A stretch of 41,197 nucleotides of DNA from Bacteroidota bacterium (GCA_009773515.1 WSXX01000044.1:1-41197), one strand, 5' to 3'; shown: positions 25,785 through 34,929, counted from the stretch's first letter. Translations and numbers: made by a program. Notes: generated from the letters alone by a model not told the origin.

Positions 25785-25810
25785 TTTTTGAATTGAAAAA
25801 GATAAGAGTT

Positions 25811-26047
25811 ATGAAAAAGTCACTTAGATTATTACCTGTATTAATGATGTTTATTGGTTTAATGTGGACGTTAGAGGTTAATGCCCAGGGTCCTCCGCCA
25901 CCTCCACCTGATGGACACGGCGCAACAGGTAACCAGCCACCAACGGGAGGCAACGCCCCGATTGGCAGTGGAATGGCTATTCTGCTGGCGCTTGGTGCGG
26001 CTTACGCCGGGAAAAAGGCCTATGCTGCTCATTCTGAGAAACAGTAA
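25811..26047 (+). CDS. small Pro-rich exported membrane protein S3
   Basis: A 78-aa family member. The ATG at 25811 (MKKSLRLLP) is chosen; an in-frame TTG at 25793 would add six residues. The signal peptide is cut near VNAQ; then come GPPPPPPDGHGATGNQPPTG, GGNAPIGSG, the helix MAILLALGAAYA and GKKAYAAHSEKQ. Nearly identical to S2 from PPPPPP onward. The 26-bp gap to the T9SS gene is the shortest of the five pairs. The downstream order, minisatellite then AACTTGTTAGGTC palindrome then TTTGCAA block, is the same as after S2. Confidence 0.87.
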   Translation: MKKSLRLLPVLMMFIGLMWTLEVNAQGPPPPPPDGHGATGNQPPTGGNAPIGSGMAILLALGAAYAGKKAYAAHSEKQ

Positions 26048-26079
26048 ATTATTTAGTGGTTTCGTTTTCAGATTGGCAG

Positions 26080-26204
26080 ACGAGGAGACAAGGAGACGGG
26101 GAGAATTAGGACAAGGAGAAAAGGAGACGGGGAGACAAGGGGACGAGCCCGAGAAAAACGAGTAATAAAATGACCTAACAAGTTTTCTACCAACTTGTTA
26201 GGTC
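26080..26204. repeat. minisatellite and palindrome after S3
   Basis: GAGACAAGGAGACGGGGAGA-type units (26080-26145), then a palindrome GACCTAACAAGTT, loop TTCTACC, AACTTGTTAGGTC (26172-26204) with a TTCTTGTTTA tail. It may terminate the S3 transcript. Confidence 0.8.
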
Positions 26205-26219
26205 TTCTTGTTTATAAAT

Positions 26220-26524
26220 GGCGCAGAAAACGCCTGAAGCAAGTAATAAGTGAACTGAAAAGACCAACGTTGAAGCTGAGCGGCATTTGCAATGCCGCTC
26301 TATACACTGGATAATTTGCAATTATCCAAATAAGCTGTTAAAGGCACGGATCAGCTTGCGAAATATATTGAATTGCAAATTCAATGATGTTCAAAGCGGA
26401 ATTGCAACCGAGGCCGCCTAAGCGGACGAGCTCAGCGAAGCTAAATTCCGCTTAGCCGAGCGCTGGTAGGTTTTTCCGAAAGGAGAAAGACGCAGTAGAG
26501 CAGCTAAAATGCCGCTTAGCCGAG
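26220..26524. repeat. second TTTGCAA palindrome block, one palindrome interrupted
   Basis: Near-copy of 21976-22240. Palindromes at 26278-26300, 26309-26327 and 26367-26385 are intact. The fourth (arm AGCGGAATT at about 26395) is split in its loop by 37 extra bases at about 26408-26444, which contain GCCGCCTAAGCGG. The block ends with the same GGTAGGTTTTTCCGAAAGGA tail. Confidence 0.88.
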
Positions 26525-26525
26525 A

Positions 26526-26765
26526 ATTGAGACAAGGAGACAAGGAGACAAGGAGACGGGGAGACAAGGGGACGAGCCCGACCAAAACGAGTAATAAAAT
26601 GACCTGACAAGTTTTCTTTCAACTTGTCAGGTCTTCTTGTTTTTAAAAAGGTGCAAAAAACCAACGAATCGAGTAATTAAGCTCCAAGTCTCCTTGTCCC
26701 CAAGTCTCCTTGTCCCCTTGTCCCCTTGTCTCCAAGTCCCCAAGTCTCCTTGTCCTAAACTCTCC
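26526..26765. repeat. minisatellite, palindrome and inverted minisatellite between S3 and S4
   Basis: GACAAGGAGA units (26526-26575), a palindrome GACCTGACAAGTT/AACTTGTCAGGTC with loop TTCTTTC (26601-26633), then the reverse complement of the minisatellite (26687-26765, CTCCTTGTCCC units). The region separates two convergent gene pairs. The inverted order suggests that each pair brought its own downstream repeats. Confidence 0.8.
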
Positions 26766-26786
26766 CCGAGGCCTCTATCAAAAAAG

Positions 26787-27011
26787 CTACTTCTTCAACT
26801 GCGCATTGTAAGCTTTCTTACCAGCGTAAGCAGCGCCAAGTGCAAGCAATACCACCATACCACTGCCAATGGGCGCATTTCCGCCTATGGGTCCGCCACC
26901 AACAGGGGTATTACCTGAGTTTTGACCGGGATTGGGCTGTGCAAAGATGGTTGCTGCCGGAGCCAATGCCAGTAAAATAACTGCTGAAAGGGTTATAATT
27001 CTCTTTTTCAT
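26787..27011 (-). CDS. small exported membrane protein S4 (divergent member)
   Basis: A 74-aa family member on the minus strand. Its signal peptide is MKKRIITLSAVILL..., cut near IFAQ. The polyproline run is replaced by PNPGQNSGNTPVGGGPI, but GGNAPIGSG, the helix MVVLLALGAAYA and AGKKAYNAQLKK are kept. The T9SS gene lies upstream on the same strand with a 62-bp gap that contains a hairpin. Since the linker varies and the tail does not, the tail is probably the functional part. Confidence 0.87.
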   Translation of the reverse strand: MKKRIITLSAVILLALAPAATIFAQPNPGQNSGNTPVGGGPIGGNAPIGSGMVVLLALGAAYAGKKAYNAQLKK

Positions 27012-27029
27012 ATGCTTTTGTGTTTTTGG

Positions 27030-27066
27030 GTAAATGGCCCCGGAGTCAAATCCGGAGCCAATTTAC
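27030..27066 (-). promoter_or_regulatory. intercistronic hairpin between the T9SS gene and S4
   Basis: GTAAATGGCCCCGG (27030-27043) pairs with CCGGAGCCAATTTAC (27052-27066) around an 8-nt loop, with one mismatch and one bulge. On the minus strand no T run follows. It could stabilise the upstream mRNA end or adjust the ratio of the two products. Confidence 0.6.
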
Positions 27067-27073
27067 GATTTTT

Positions 27074-30000
27074 TTAGTTTACAAATACTTTACGGGTTGC
27101 AGTGCCTTGTGCAGTAACCACACTTACCAGATACACACCTGCCGGGAATGAAGCATTAATGCCTAACTCTCCGCTTGCGCTGAAGTTGCGGCTGTATAAT
27201 GCCTGTCCTGAAAGGTTGGTGATGTTTACTGTGCCCTTCATTGCTTCGGGCAGCAGCAGACGAATCTGACCATCCACAGCATAAACACCAATGTTGAGGC
27301 CTGGCTGTTCGCCGATTCCCAAAGTAGCAAACGAAAGTTTAAAGCGGTTTGCATCATCGCCAACAGAAGCATTAAAAGCATACACCGGATTCTGACGCAG
27401 ATCCTGACGCAGGCCGGTGAGCAGATCGGTGAGGTTGATCGGAGAACCCGTCATAAACGACTCAGGGAAAGATGCGGTGATGGTGTAATTTCCATCGGCA
27501 CCTGCCGTAAACATTACCGGAAATTCTGTATCAGCTTCAATGACATCTACGGTACTGATGCTGTAGTTCTGCTCACCAAAAGTGGTGTAAAGCTGCGGCG
27601 CATCTGCATTGCCAAAGAGTTTGTACGCATCAAGATTGCTGTCGTAACCGGCACTTGCTTCCGGATTAACGGCAAACATCATGCGGTCTTCGGCTCCATT
27701 GCCTGATGCGGTAAGCATGATGGTATTTTCAAAAGTCTGGCTGTTTTTGTAAAATGCCTGACTGCTGTGAACCCTTGCTGTATTTGGAATGGTAAGGCTT
27801 GCTCCGGCAGCTTCGGTGCGAACAAAGAAACCCTGTGCCGAAGGAATTACATTATCGGTAAGTGTTCCAACACCTCCTAACAGCGGCCCAGACACGTAGT
27901 TACTTCCGTTCCACACATACGCAAAACCGTTGAGTCCTGTTGAGGTGAGTGCTGCAACATCCATATCAATGGCTGAAGGGAAAGGATTGCCCACAAGATT
28001 CCATCCGTAAAGATAACCTCCTGCTGCCGGGGTGTATGAAAGGCCGGGGAATAACTGATTTCCGGTAAACAGAGATCCTGAAAACTCAAGGCTCACGGCT
28101 CCGCTTTCGTTGGCGATTGAGTAACCGCGCAGAGGCTGCAGATTGTCGGCATCAACCAGTCGTGTCCATTCGCCGTTGGCTTCAATGTAATCGTCAACAT
28201 AATAACCTATAAAGGTTGGCGAAGCGGGCAGTGACTGATTTACCGGAAGTGTAAACAGGTGAAAATCGGCATCATTGATGTTTTTCTGAACGGTGGCAGT
28301 ACCGGTGACGGTACCGTTGGTGATTAGGGAACCGCCGTCGTAGATATATACATTGTTGGCTGTTGTCATATTTCCTGTAACGGTCAGCGTACCTGTTGAT
28401 CCGATGATCAAACCAGCACCGTTATCTATGGTAAGTGAGCCACAAGCGGCATTTCCAACAATCGCAGGAATAAATGCAGCAACAGGAACAATGGCAATAG
28501 AACCAGGCACGGGAACACCGTTTGTCCAGTGAGCTGGAAATTCCCAGCCATTACCGCCTGCACCTGTCCATGTTGTAGATGCAAAAAATGACTGATTGTT
28601 ATTTATAAATCCCAAGGTATTGCTTGCTTCTGGCTGCCAGAAGAATGCACTGTAAGAAGTTCCGGCTCCGCCGAGTTGGAGGGAGTTCGTAGCTGCTCCG
28701 GTTCCATTTTCAGAAACTCCTATATCAACTGAAGTCACACCTATTGCTGGTCCATCCGTTGCTTCAAAAGTGCCTTCATAACTGAGAAACTGGCCAGGGA
28801 CAAGTATATTATAATAGCTTAAAGCAAAACCGTCTGGAGCTCCGTTCTGAATTCCAGGAATAGCTAAGCTATAGATTGTAAAATTGTTTGATGTAACACC
28901 CGCTATATAAGTATTTAAAGATGATGTACCGTAAACAGCGCCACCATTGCCATTATAGAGATGTATTCTCAATTCTGAGAGGTTGACTCCGGAGGCATTT
29001 TCGACAACAACTTCAACAAACTCATTCTCATCAGTGCCATCATCATCATAGTGGAATTCATTGATCCAGGCATTTGGTATAGGAGGTGCATTCACGGTAA
29101 GCACACCAGAAACATTTTCAGAATTGTCCCAGAATCCGCCACCGCCTGAGCTATAGCCACCATAAACATGTTCAGCCAGGCCGTATTTAAAGCGGCTGGC
29201 ATAATAGTAGGTACCGGGCGCTAATCCGGTAGCGATATTGGCCATATACTCGTCGTTGTTTCCTGCATCTCCGTTAAATGATGCCACAACCCAGTTGGTC
29301 CAGGTTGAAGGATCGGTATTGGCTGTGCTGTATCCAATCCATGCAGAAATACCTGCACCTTGCCCAACACTGTTGGTTACCCCTGGTTCATAAACCTGAG
29401 CATAAACCTCAAAGGTGCCTCCGGCAGTAATAGAGCCTGATACGGGCCATTGCAGGTTGCACCAGTCAATCTGAGCAGTAGGTGGATTAACTGTCAGGAC
29501 TCCGCTGTTGTTATTCCAAAACCCGCCGATATCGCCATAAACAGAAGGTGCGGAATTATATTGGTATCGGTAGGCATAATAGTAGGTCCCTGCAGCAGAA
29601 AGCGCTGCGCCCAGGTCAGCAAGATATTCATCATTTTCTCCAACCTGATTGGAAAAGCTCGCGGGGATCCAGTTTGTCCAGGTATTGGGATTTGTATTGC
29701 TGGTGCTGTAACCCAACCATGCCTGCAGACCTGTTGTAGCACCTGGTGTCAGAGTAACTCCTTGCATCCATACCTGTCCGTAGGCAGTATAAGCATCGCC
29801 AAGTGTGATCTCGCCTGAAAGCGGCCACTGCAGATTACACCAGTCAATCTGGTCGTAAACATTGCCGCTGCAGGTAACTGTTTTAGGATCGGCATCTGTT
29901 GAAGTTGCGGTAATTACTTCACTGTTATAATCTCCGATAACCAGCCCAGCTTTAAGCCTGACATAGATGGTTGTTTCACTGAGGGTGCCTGATGAAGGTG

Positions 30001-30859
30001 AAAGGGTGATAGGATCTGCTGCAGTAAAGCCACCCCCGGTACCGGTAGAAATTTCATAATTTAACGGTGCATCAATAGATACATTGGCGATAAGGTTTGA
30101 CCCTGAAATGGCAAATGACTGCTCAGCCGATGGACCAGCACCTAAAGCATAGGTAAAATTGGTGAGAGAAGTGGGGGTGACGGTGAGGGTGGGGGTGGTT
30201 GCAGAAGAAACTGTTCCATCCAAAACAAAGTCGTTGCCCGTCTGGAAATTATTCAAATACCAAGTACCTCCTGCAGCAGATCCACTCCACAGAATACATC
30301 TAAAGGTAACCGTTGTTCCTGCTGCAACATTCTGTAATGCAGAAATACCAGATAAACTGATTACCGCCTGTGCATTTCCTGCAGAACTAGTAGTACTTCC
30401 CCAGGTGATATCTGATCCAATGTCGGTAAATGAACCGCTACCAATTTGATATTGCCACTGACCAGTGGTGGGTCCTGTACTAGATCTTCTTACATTGTAT
30501 GCATTGATCGAATTAATGGATACGGTATATCCAGTATTTGCTGCTATGGAAAAATAGATAAAATCATTTCCGGTAATTGCACTTGCCTCAGTTGCTTCTA
30601 CCATTCCATTCCCACCCCAGGCACTTCCAGCAGCAGTAGGTGTTGTTGTTATACCAGAACCTCTGGTTAAGCCAGCTATTGTCAGGTTGGATGCTGAGTT
30701 GGCAGGTGCCATTGGTGAAGGACCATAAGCTGATAAGCCATTGAAATCCCAACCGGCAAGAGTAACTGTCTGCCCCCATCCCACTCCCGGCATAACCAAC
30801 AGTGCAATCAGAATCAATAAAGAAGCCAGTTTTACCGGCAAGTGTAAATTTCGGTTCAT
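27074..30859 (-). CDS. large secreted protein with AWIGYS-type repeats, lamin-tail domain and shared T9SS module (partner of S4)
   Basis: A 1261-aa exported protein. The signal peptide ends LLVMPGVGWGQ, close to LLLMPSVGWGQ of the 699 protein. Residues 30-217 are a choice-of-anchor-like beta domain (TLAGWDFNGL), 218-333 an Ig-like domain. Two AWIGYS-type repeats follow (about 340-455 and 460-590: IDWCNLQWP, GYSTSNTNP, GTYYYA, SGVLTV) like those of gene 10556. Residues 595-755 look like a lamin-tail domain (AWINEFHYDDDGTDENEFVE). Then the shared module (WTGAGGNGWEFPAHW, DFHLFTLPV, LVGNPFPSAID, VIPSAQGFFV, LTIPNTARVHSSQ) and a TSD without a PNP box (LNIGVYAVDGQIRLL...FPAGVYLVSV, RKVFVN). Predicted at the cell surface; role unknown. 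Confidence 0.9.
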   Translation of the reverse strand: MNRNLHLPVKLASLLILIALLVMPGVGWGQTVTLAGWDFNGLSAYGPSPMAPANSASNLTIAGLTRGSGITTTPTAAGSAWGGNGMVEATEASAITGNDFIYFSIAANTGYTVSINSINAYNVRRSSTGPTTGQWQYQIGSGSFTDIGSDITWGSTTSSAGNAQAVISLSGISALQNVAAGTTVTFRCILWSGSAAGGTWYLNNFQTGNDFVLDGTVSSATTPTLTVTPTSLTNFTYALGAGPSAEQSFAISGSNLIANVSIDAPLNYEISTGTGGGFTAADPITLSPSSGTLSETTIYVRLKAGLVIGDYNSEVITATSTDADPKTVTCSGNVYDQIDWCNLQWPLSGEITLGDAYTAYGQVWMQGVTLTPGATTGLQAWLGYSTSNTNPNTWTNWIPASFSNQVGENDEYLADLGAALSAAGTYYYAYRYQYNSAPSVYGDIGGFWNNNSGVLTVNPPTAQIDWCNLQWPVSGSITAGGTFEVYAQVYEPGVTNSVGQGAGISAWIGYSTANTDPSTWTNWVVASFNGDAGNNDEYMANIATGLAPGTYYYASRFKYGLAEHVYGGYSSGGGGFWDNSENVSGVLTVNAPPIPNAWINEFHYDDDGTDENEFVEVVVENASGVNLSELRIHLYNGNGGAVYGTSSLNTYIAGVTSNNFTIYSLAIPGIQNGAPDGFALSYYNILVPGQFLSYEGTFEATDGPAIGVTSVDIGVSENGTGAATNSLQLGGAGTSYSAFFWQPEASNTLGFINNNQSFFASTTWTGAGGNGWEFPAHWTNGVPVPGSIAIVPVAAFIPAIVGNAACGSLTIDNGAGLIIGSTGTLTVTGNMTTANNVYIYDGGSLITNGTVTGTATVQKNINDADFHLFTLPVNQSLPASPTFIGYYVDDYIEANGEWTRLVDADNLQPLRGYSIANESGAVSLEFSGSLFTGNQLFPGLSYTPAAGGYLYGWNLVGNPFPSAIDMDVAALTSTGLNGFAYVWNGSNYVSGPLLGGVGTLTDNVIPSAQGFFVRTEAAGASLTIPNTARVHSSQAFYKNSQTFENTIMLTASGNGAEDRMMFAVNPEASAGYDSNLDAYKLFGNADAPQLYTTFGEQNYSISTVDVIEADTEFPVMFTAGADGNYTITASFPESFMTGSPINLTDLLTGLRQDLRQNPVYAFNASVGDDANRFKLSFATLGIGEQPGLNIGVYAVDGQIRLLLPEAMKGTVNITNLSGQALYSRNFSASGELGINASFPAGVYLVSVVTAQGTATRKVFVN

Positions 30860-31036
30860 AATGTTTGGTATTTGGTGAATATATTGGTTTGTTTTTTACA
30901 AAGAAACAGGCGCAATGCAGCAATTAAATTGATAAAAAGCACGTAAACAATGAGATTCAGGAGAGCAGGAGTATTGGAAATCAGTGAATCAGTGAATCAG
31001 TGAAAGAGTAAGTGGGATTTAATCTCCTTGGTTCTA

Positions 31037-31068
31037 CAAAACTAATAGAATAAACTTTAATACGCAAA
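31037..31068 (-). promoter_or_regulatory. Bacteroidota-type promoter for gene 27074-30859
   Basis: On the minus strand TTTG (31068-31065), a 20-bp spacer and TAGTTTTG (31044-31037), a textbook -33/-7 layout. The leader would be about 170 nt. The gap 30860-31656 otherwise holds a short triple of AGTGAATC (30980-31002) and no recognised gene; a 64-codon minus frame at 31326-31520 has no recognisable features. Confidence 0.6.
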
Positions 31069-31656
31069 TGCATAGATTAAATTCAGGTTAATTTTTTACA
31101 AAAAATCAGGCATTATATTTTTCGCCGCCAATCATGTAATAAAAGCAAATTATGAAGTTTGGGTACATGTAATTCGTCCCCTGTGGCAAATTCCGATTCG
31201 CCAGACAGAACCCGCTAGCTATCTGCCAATTATGCAATATTCAAGCCTCTGAAAAACACAGAAGTATGATCCTCGTGTCCCGAAAGGGAGAGAAGTGGGG
31301 ATAAAAAAACCGCAATATTTCATGGTCAGAAAACTGAAAGTATTTCTCCTCTGTATTTTGCTTTGATTGGCATTTGATACTCAACTAATACATGGTCTAA
31401 TGTGACATTAAATACCATTGTGAACCCTTGCTGCTGTAAGGCAGGATTTATATCTCCTTTAGCTAACTTTGTGCTATGCAGATTATATTTTTTCAGGCTA
31501 TGCATGACCACTGCCGTCAATCTGCAATCCGATATTGCTTATAATATTTCAAAATCCAAAAAAAAATTGCCATATCTATAAAACAATTATCCGTTTTAAC
31601 TCTTTATTAAAGGTTATGATTCTTCACGGATAAAAAACGAAAATCAAATTCAGATT

Positions 31657-33237
31657 ATGTTACGCAAACTACTTTTTTCGCAAATCCTTTTCATCGGTAT
31701 TTTGCTTTTTACAAATCCACTGGCACTGATTTCCAACAACCTTACCATATCAAATGTCAGCCTTACCGGACAAAATGCTGCTGAAAACTATGCATTCATC
31801 CGTTTCGACATCAGTTGGGAAAATTCCTGGAGAACCAGCACTGCACCCAACAACCATGATGCGGCCTGGGTTTTTGCAAAATACAGAATTGGCAGTGGCA
31901 CATGGAACCATGTAATGCTTAGTCCTTCGGGACATATTGCACCGGCGGGAAGTACGGTTGAGGTTCCATCTGATCTGGTCGGCGCATTTTTCTATCGCGA
32001 TGCTGATGGAAGCGGCGCATTTACAAAAACAGGGGTTAAACTCCGCTGGAATTACGGCGCAAGCGGCATTGGCGACGACGATGTAGTTGACGTAAAAGTA
32101 TTCGGACTGGAAATGGTGTATGTACCGGAAGGTGCGTTTTGGGTGGGGAGTACAACAGGGGGGAATGAAGCCGGACGGTTTTATACCTATCCTAACACAG
32201 ATAGTCCTTATCAGGTTTCATCCGAAGATGAAATTGTTATTGGTACTTCTACCGGCAATCTTAATTATGTAGTTGGTTCGCAGACGGGAGATAATCTAGG
32301 ACCTGCGCCTGCATCCTATCCGAAAGGTTACAATGCTTTTTATGTGATGAAGCACGAAATTCCTCACCATGCATATGTTGATTTTCTGAATTGCCTTACA
32401 AGAGACCAACAACAAAGCAGAACTCAAGCGAATCTAAGCATAGGTGTGTCTTCTGTTACCAACACATATGTAATGGTTAATATAGAAGTGACTGGTTCTC
32501 TTGGCTCTCCAATACCTGTTCACAGATCATCCATCCGTTGCGACGCCTCCATTCCAGCTAATGACCCAATTACTTTTTATTGCGATCTCAACCAAAACGG
32601 CATACCCAATGAGGTTGATGACGGTCAACACATTGCATGTATTTATATAAACTGGTCGGACACTAAGGCTTATCTTGACTGGTCCGGGTTAAGACCTATG
32701 AGTGAACTTGAGTTCGAGAAAGCTTGCAGGGGTCCTTTGCTTCCGGTTGCTCAGGAATATGCATGGGGAACAGCCTCTATTTCAAATTACTCAAGCCTGA
32801 TTAATCCAGGAACGGCAAATGAAATCAGCAATTCAGCTACAGCAAATAGTACTTTCCGTAATGCCGTTTTAGCACCTTCAAGAGTTGGCATGTTTGCAAA
32901 ACCGGGAAATACCAGGGCTCAGTCGGGTGCCACTTATTATGGAATCTTAGACATGTCAGGGAACCTATGGGAACGTCCAGTAAACTTAGGAACTCCTGAA
33001 GGCAGAAACTTTACCGGCTTACATGGAAATGGCATCTTAACGTCATCCGGTGATGCAGATGTTACAAACTGGCCACCAAATAATGGGGAAGGCACCGGAT
33101 TCAGGGGTGGGTATTGGGATAGCAGCCAATATGAAGATCCAATGCGTATTGCAGGACGCACTTATTCCGATGATCCGGTCGAACGTAGACGTAATCGTTT
33201 CGGCGGCCGCGGCGTCAGAACTGCTCCTTCAAACTAA
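31657..33237 (+). CDS. secreted SUMF1/FGE-fold protein, probably non-catalytic
   Basis: A 526-aa exported protein with a signal sequence (MLRKLLFSQILFIGILLF). Residues 27-150 are a beta domain (NLTISNVSLTGQN...YAFIRFDISWENSW). The C-terminal two thirds are a SUMF1-like domain: LEMVYVPEGAFWVGS, FYVMKHEI, YLDWSGLRPMSELEFEKACRG, YAWGT, YGILDMSGNLWERPVNLG, GFRGGYW and RRNRFGGRGVRT. In formylglycine-generating enzymes the active cysteines lie near the C-terminal R-x-R-C motif; here the position reads RNRF and no cysteine follows. That suggests a structural or binding role, as in the T9SS/gliding proteins GldJ and GldK, which have this fold. There is no TSD. The T9SS gene begins 18 bp after the stop, so it should be first in a three-gene operon. 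Confidence 0.85.
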   Translation: MLRKLLFSQILFIGILLFTNPLALISNNLTISNVSLTGQNAAENYAFIRFDISWENSWRTSTAPNNHDAAWVFAKYRIGSGTWNHVMLSPSGHIAPAGSTVEVPSDLVGAFFYRDADGSGAFTKTGVKLRWNYGASGIGDDDVVDVKVFGLEMVYVPEGAFWVGSTTGGNEAGRFYTYPNTDSPYQVSSEDEIVIGTSTGNLNYVVGSQTGDNLGPAPASYPKGYNAFYVMKHEIPHHAYVDFLNCLTRDQQQSRTQANLSIGVSSVTNTYVMVNIEVTGSLGSPIPVHRSSIRCDASIPANDPITFYCDLNQNGIPNEVDDGQHIACIYINWSDTKAYLDWSGLRPMSELEFEKACRGPLLPVAQEYAWGTASISNYSSLINPGTANEISNSATANSTFRNAVLAPSRVGMFAKPGNTRAQSGATYYGILDMSGNLWERPVNLGTPEGRNFTGLHGNGILTSSGDADVTNWPPNNGEGTGFRGGYWDSSQYEDPMRIAGRTYSDDPVERRRNRFGGRGVRTAPSN

Positions 33238-33255
33238 TCTCTAATTACCTAAGCC

Positions 33256-34929
33256 ATGAAATTAAAATATACCCTTCTTTCAATTATCCTTGCTGCTTCT
33301 TTTGGTGCCTTTGCCCAATACTCGGGCGGTTCGGGATCGGGTTATGCAAAAGCAGACGTCAACAGTAAATATCTCACCAATTTCTTCCTGACCAACGGAA
33401 CCTGGAGCAACTCAACAAACTGGCGCGATAATGTGGTTCCTTCGTCTTCTGAAGAGGCAAATATATCCGCCATTGCTGAGCTCAATGGAGATTACACTTA
33501 CCCTGAAGTGAATATCAGCGCAGCCGGAGTAGTTAATATTCCGGCAGCCCAATCATTGACAGTCAGCGAAAACCTTAACAATCTTGCAGGAACTTCCGGC
33601 CTGGTTATTGAAAGCGGAGGTTCTCTGCTTCACAACACCAGCAATGTTCAAGCTACCCTCAGACGCACAATCACCGGAGCTCCGATTCCTGAAGAGCCGG
33701 GCGTTTCTACCAGATATCATCTGGTTTCTATTCCTTTATCACCAGCCGTAAATTCCGTTTCAGGTCAGTTTACAGGGGCTTATCTTTATGGTTATGATCC
33801 ATCAATGAACAGCTGGCTCGGACTTGGAGAACAAACCAATACGCCCCTTGATGAAACTGTGGGCTACATGGTTTATTACACCTCAAATAAAACGGTAAAT
33901 TTTGAAGGTCCGATGAACAACGGAAACTTCAGCCCTTCAGTAACCTATGCCGGTCTTGAAGGCGGAAACAACTTCTCACTTGTTCCAAATCCTTATCCTT
34001 CTGCTATTGACTGGCACGCTTTTGCTCCGGGCGATAAAACCAATATCGGTAATACCATCTGGATTTTCAACAATGGAAATTATGCAACCTACACATGGGA
34101 TGGAGCGAACAGCAGCAACACCAACGGAGGGTCGAGATACATTGCTCCGGGTCAGGCATTTTTTGTGCAAACCACCGGCTCCTCCCCTGCTTTGAACATG
34201 AGCAATAACATACGTACTCATTCTGACAGCCCGTTTCTTAAAGATACTGACTCGCCCTTAAATCAGCTTAGAATTGCTGCTTCTGCAAATGGAGTGAGTG
34301 ATGAAGTATTGCTCGGATTCAGAAATCAGGCTTCAGACGATTACCACCCCAATGAGGATGCGCTTAAGATTTACGGTTCATCAGGTGCTCCGCAGTTGTT
34401 TACAATAAGCGGGAATAAGAAATTATCTGCCAACTTTATGGATCAGCCTGCTGGTCCCGCATCGGTTAAGCTGGGTTTTGATTGTGATTTTGCAGGAGAT
34501 TACGCGTTGTCGTTCAGTCAACTGGAAGCTTTCCCGCAATCGGTGAGCATCTATCTTACCGATGAACTCACTTCACAGACTGTCAATCTTCGTCAACAGA
34601 CAAATTACAATTTTGTGCACAATCCCGGAAATAACCCTGAGCGGTTTACATTAAAATTCGGCGGAACAATCGGCATTGAAGAACCCTCAAACGAGAAAGT
34701 CCAGGTATGGTTCAATGGCAATACGCTTATAATCAATGCAGATGAGCAAACTGGAAGCAACTCCATAATAGAAGTTTTCAACACAACAGGACAACTTCTT
34801 TTCAGCAGGCAAACATCGCTCAGCGGTCAGAAAACTTTCAAACTTAACATTTCCGGCCCTGTAATTGCAAAAGTAACAACAGAGAAAGGCATCTATACCG
34901 CCAAAACTATATTGCTGAACAATCAGTAA
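33256..34929 (+). CDS. secreted protein consisting almost only of the shared T9SS module (partner of S5)
   Basis: A 557-aa exported protein with a signal peptide MKLKYTLLSIIL... ending near AFAQ. After a short Gly/Ser linker the shared module starts almost at once (NGTWSNSTNW, LVIESGGSLLHNTSNVQATLRR, YHLVSIPL, LVPNPYPSAIDW, YIAPGQAFFVQ, RTHSDSPF). The TSD (EKVQVWFNGNTLIINADEQ...) has no PNP box and a divergent end (KTILLNNQ). It is the minimal version of the five paired cargos and shows that the module can stand alone without an extra N-terminal domain. It lies between the SUMF1-fold gene and S5, all on the same strand. Confidence 0.88.
   Translation: MKLKYTLLSIILAASFGAFAQYSGGSGSGYAKADVNSKYLTNFFLTNGTWSNSTNWRDNVVPSSSEEANISAIAELNGDYTYPEVNISAAGVVNIPAAQSLTVSENLNNLAGTSGLVIESGGSLLHNTSNVQATLRRTITGAPIPEEPGVSTRYHLVSIPLSPAVNSVSGQFTGAYLYGYDPSMNSWLGLGEQTNTPLDETVGYMVYYTSNKTVNFEGPMNNGNFSPSVTYAGLEGGNNFSLVPNPYPSAIDWHAFAPGDKTNIGNTIWIFNNGNYATYTWDGANSSNTNGGSRYIAPGQAFFVQTTGSSPALNMSNNIRTHSDSPFLKDTDSPLNQLRIAASANGVSDEVLLGFRNQASDDYHPNEDALKIYGSSGAPQLFTISGNKKLSANFMDQPAGPASVKLGFDCDFAGDYALSFSQLEAFPQSVSIYLTDELTSQTVNLRQQTNYNFVHNPGNNPERFTLKFGGTIGIEEPSNEKVQVWFNGNTLIINADEQTGSNSIIEVFNTTGQLLFSRQTSLSGQKTFKLNISGPVIAKVTTEKGIYTAKTILLNNQ

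Noticed and set aside
31326-31520. 64-aa minus-strand frame
   Set aside because: No recognised motif, start signal or partner; could be a small gene or decayed fragment, but support is too weak.
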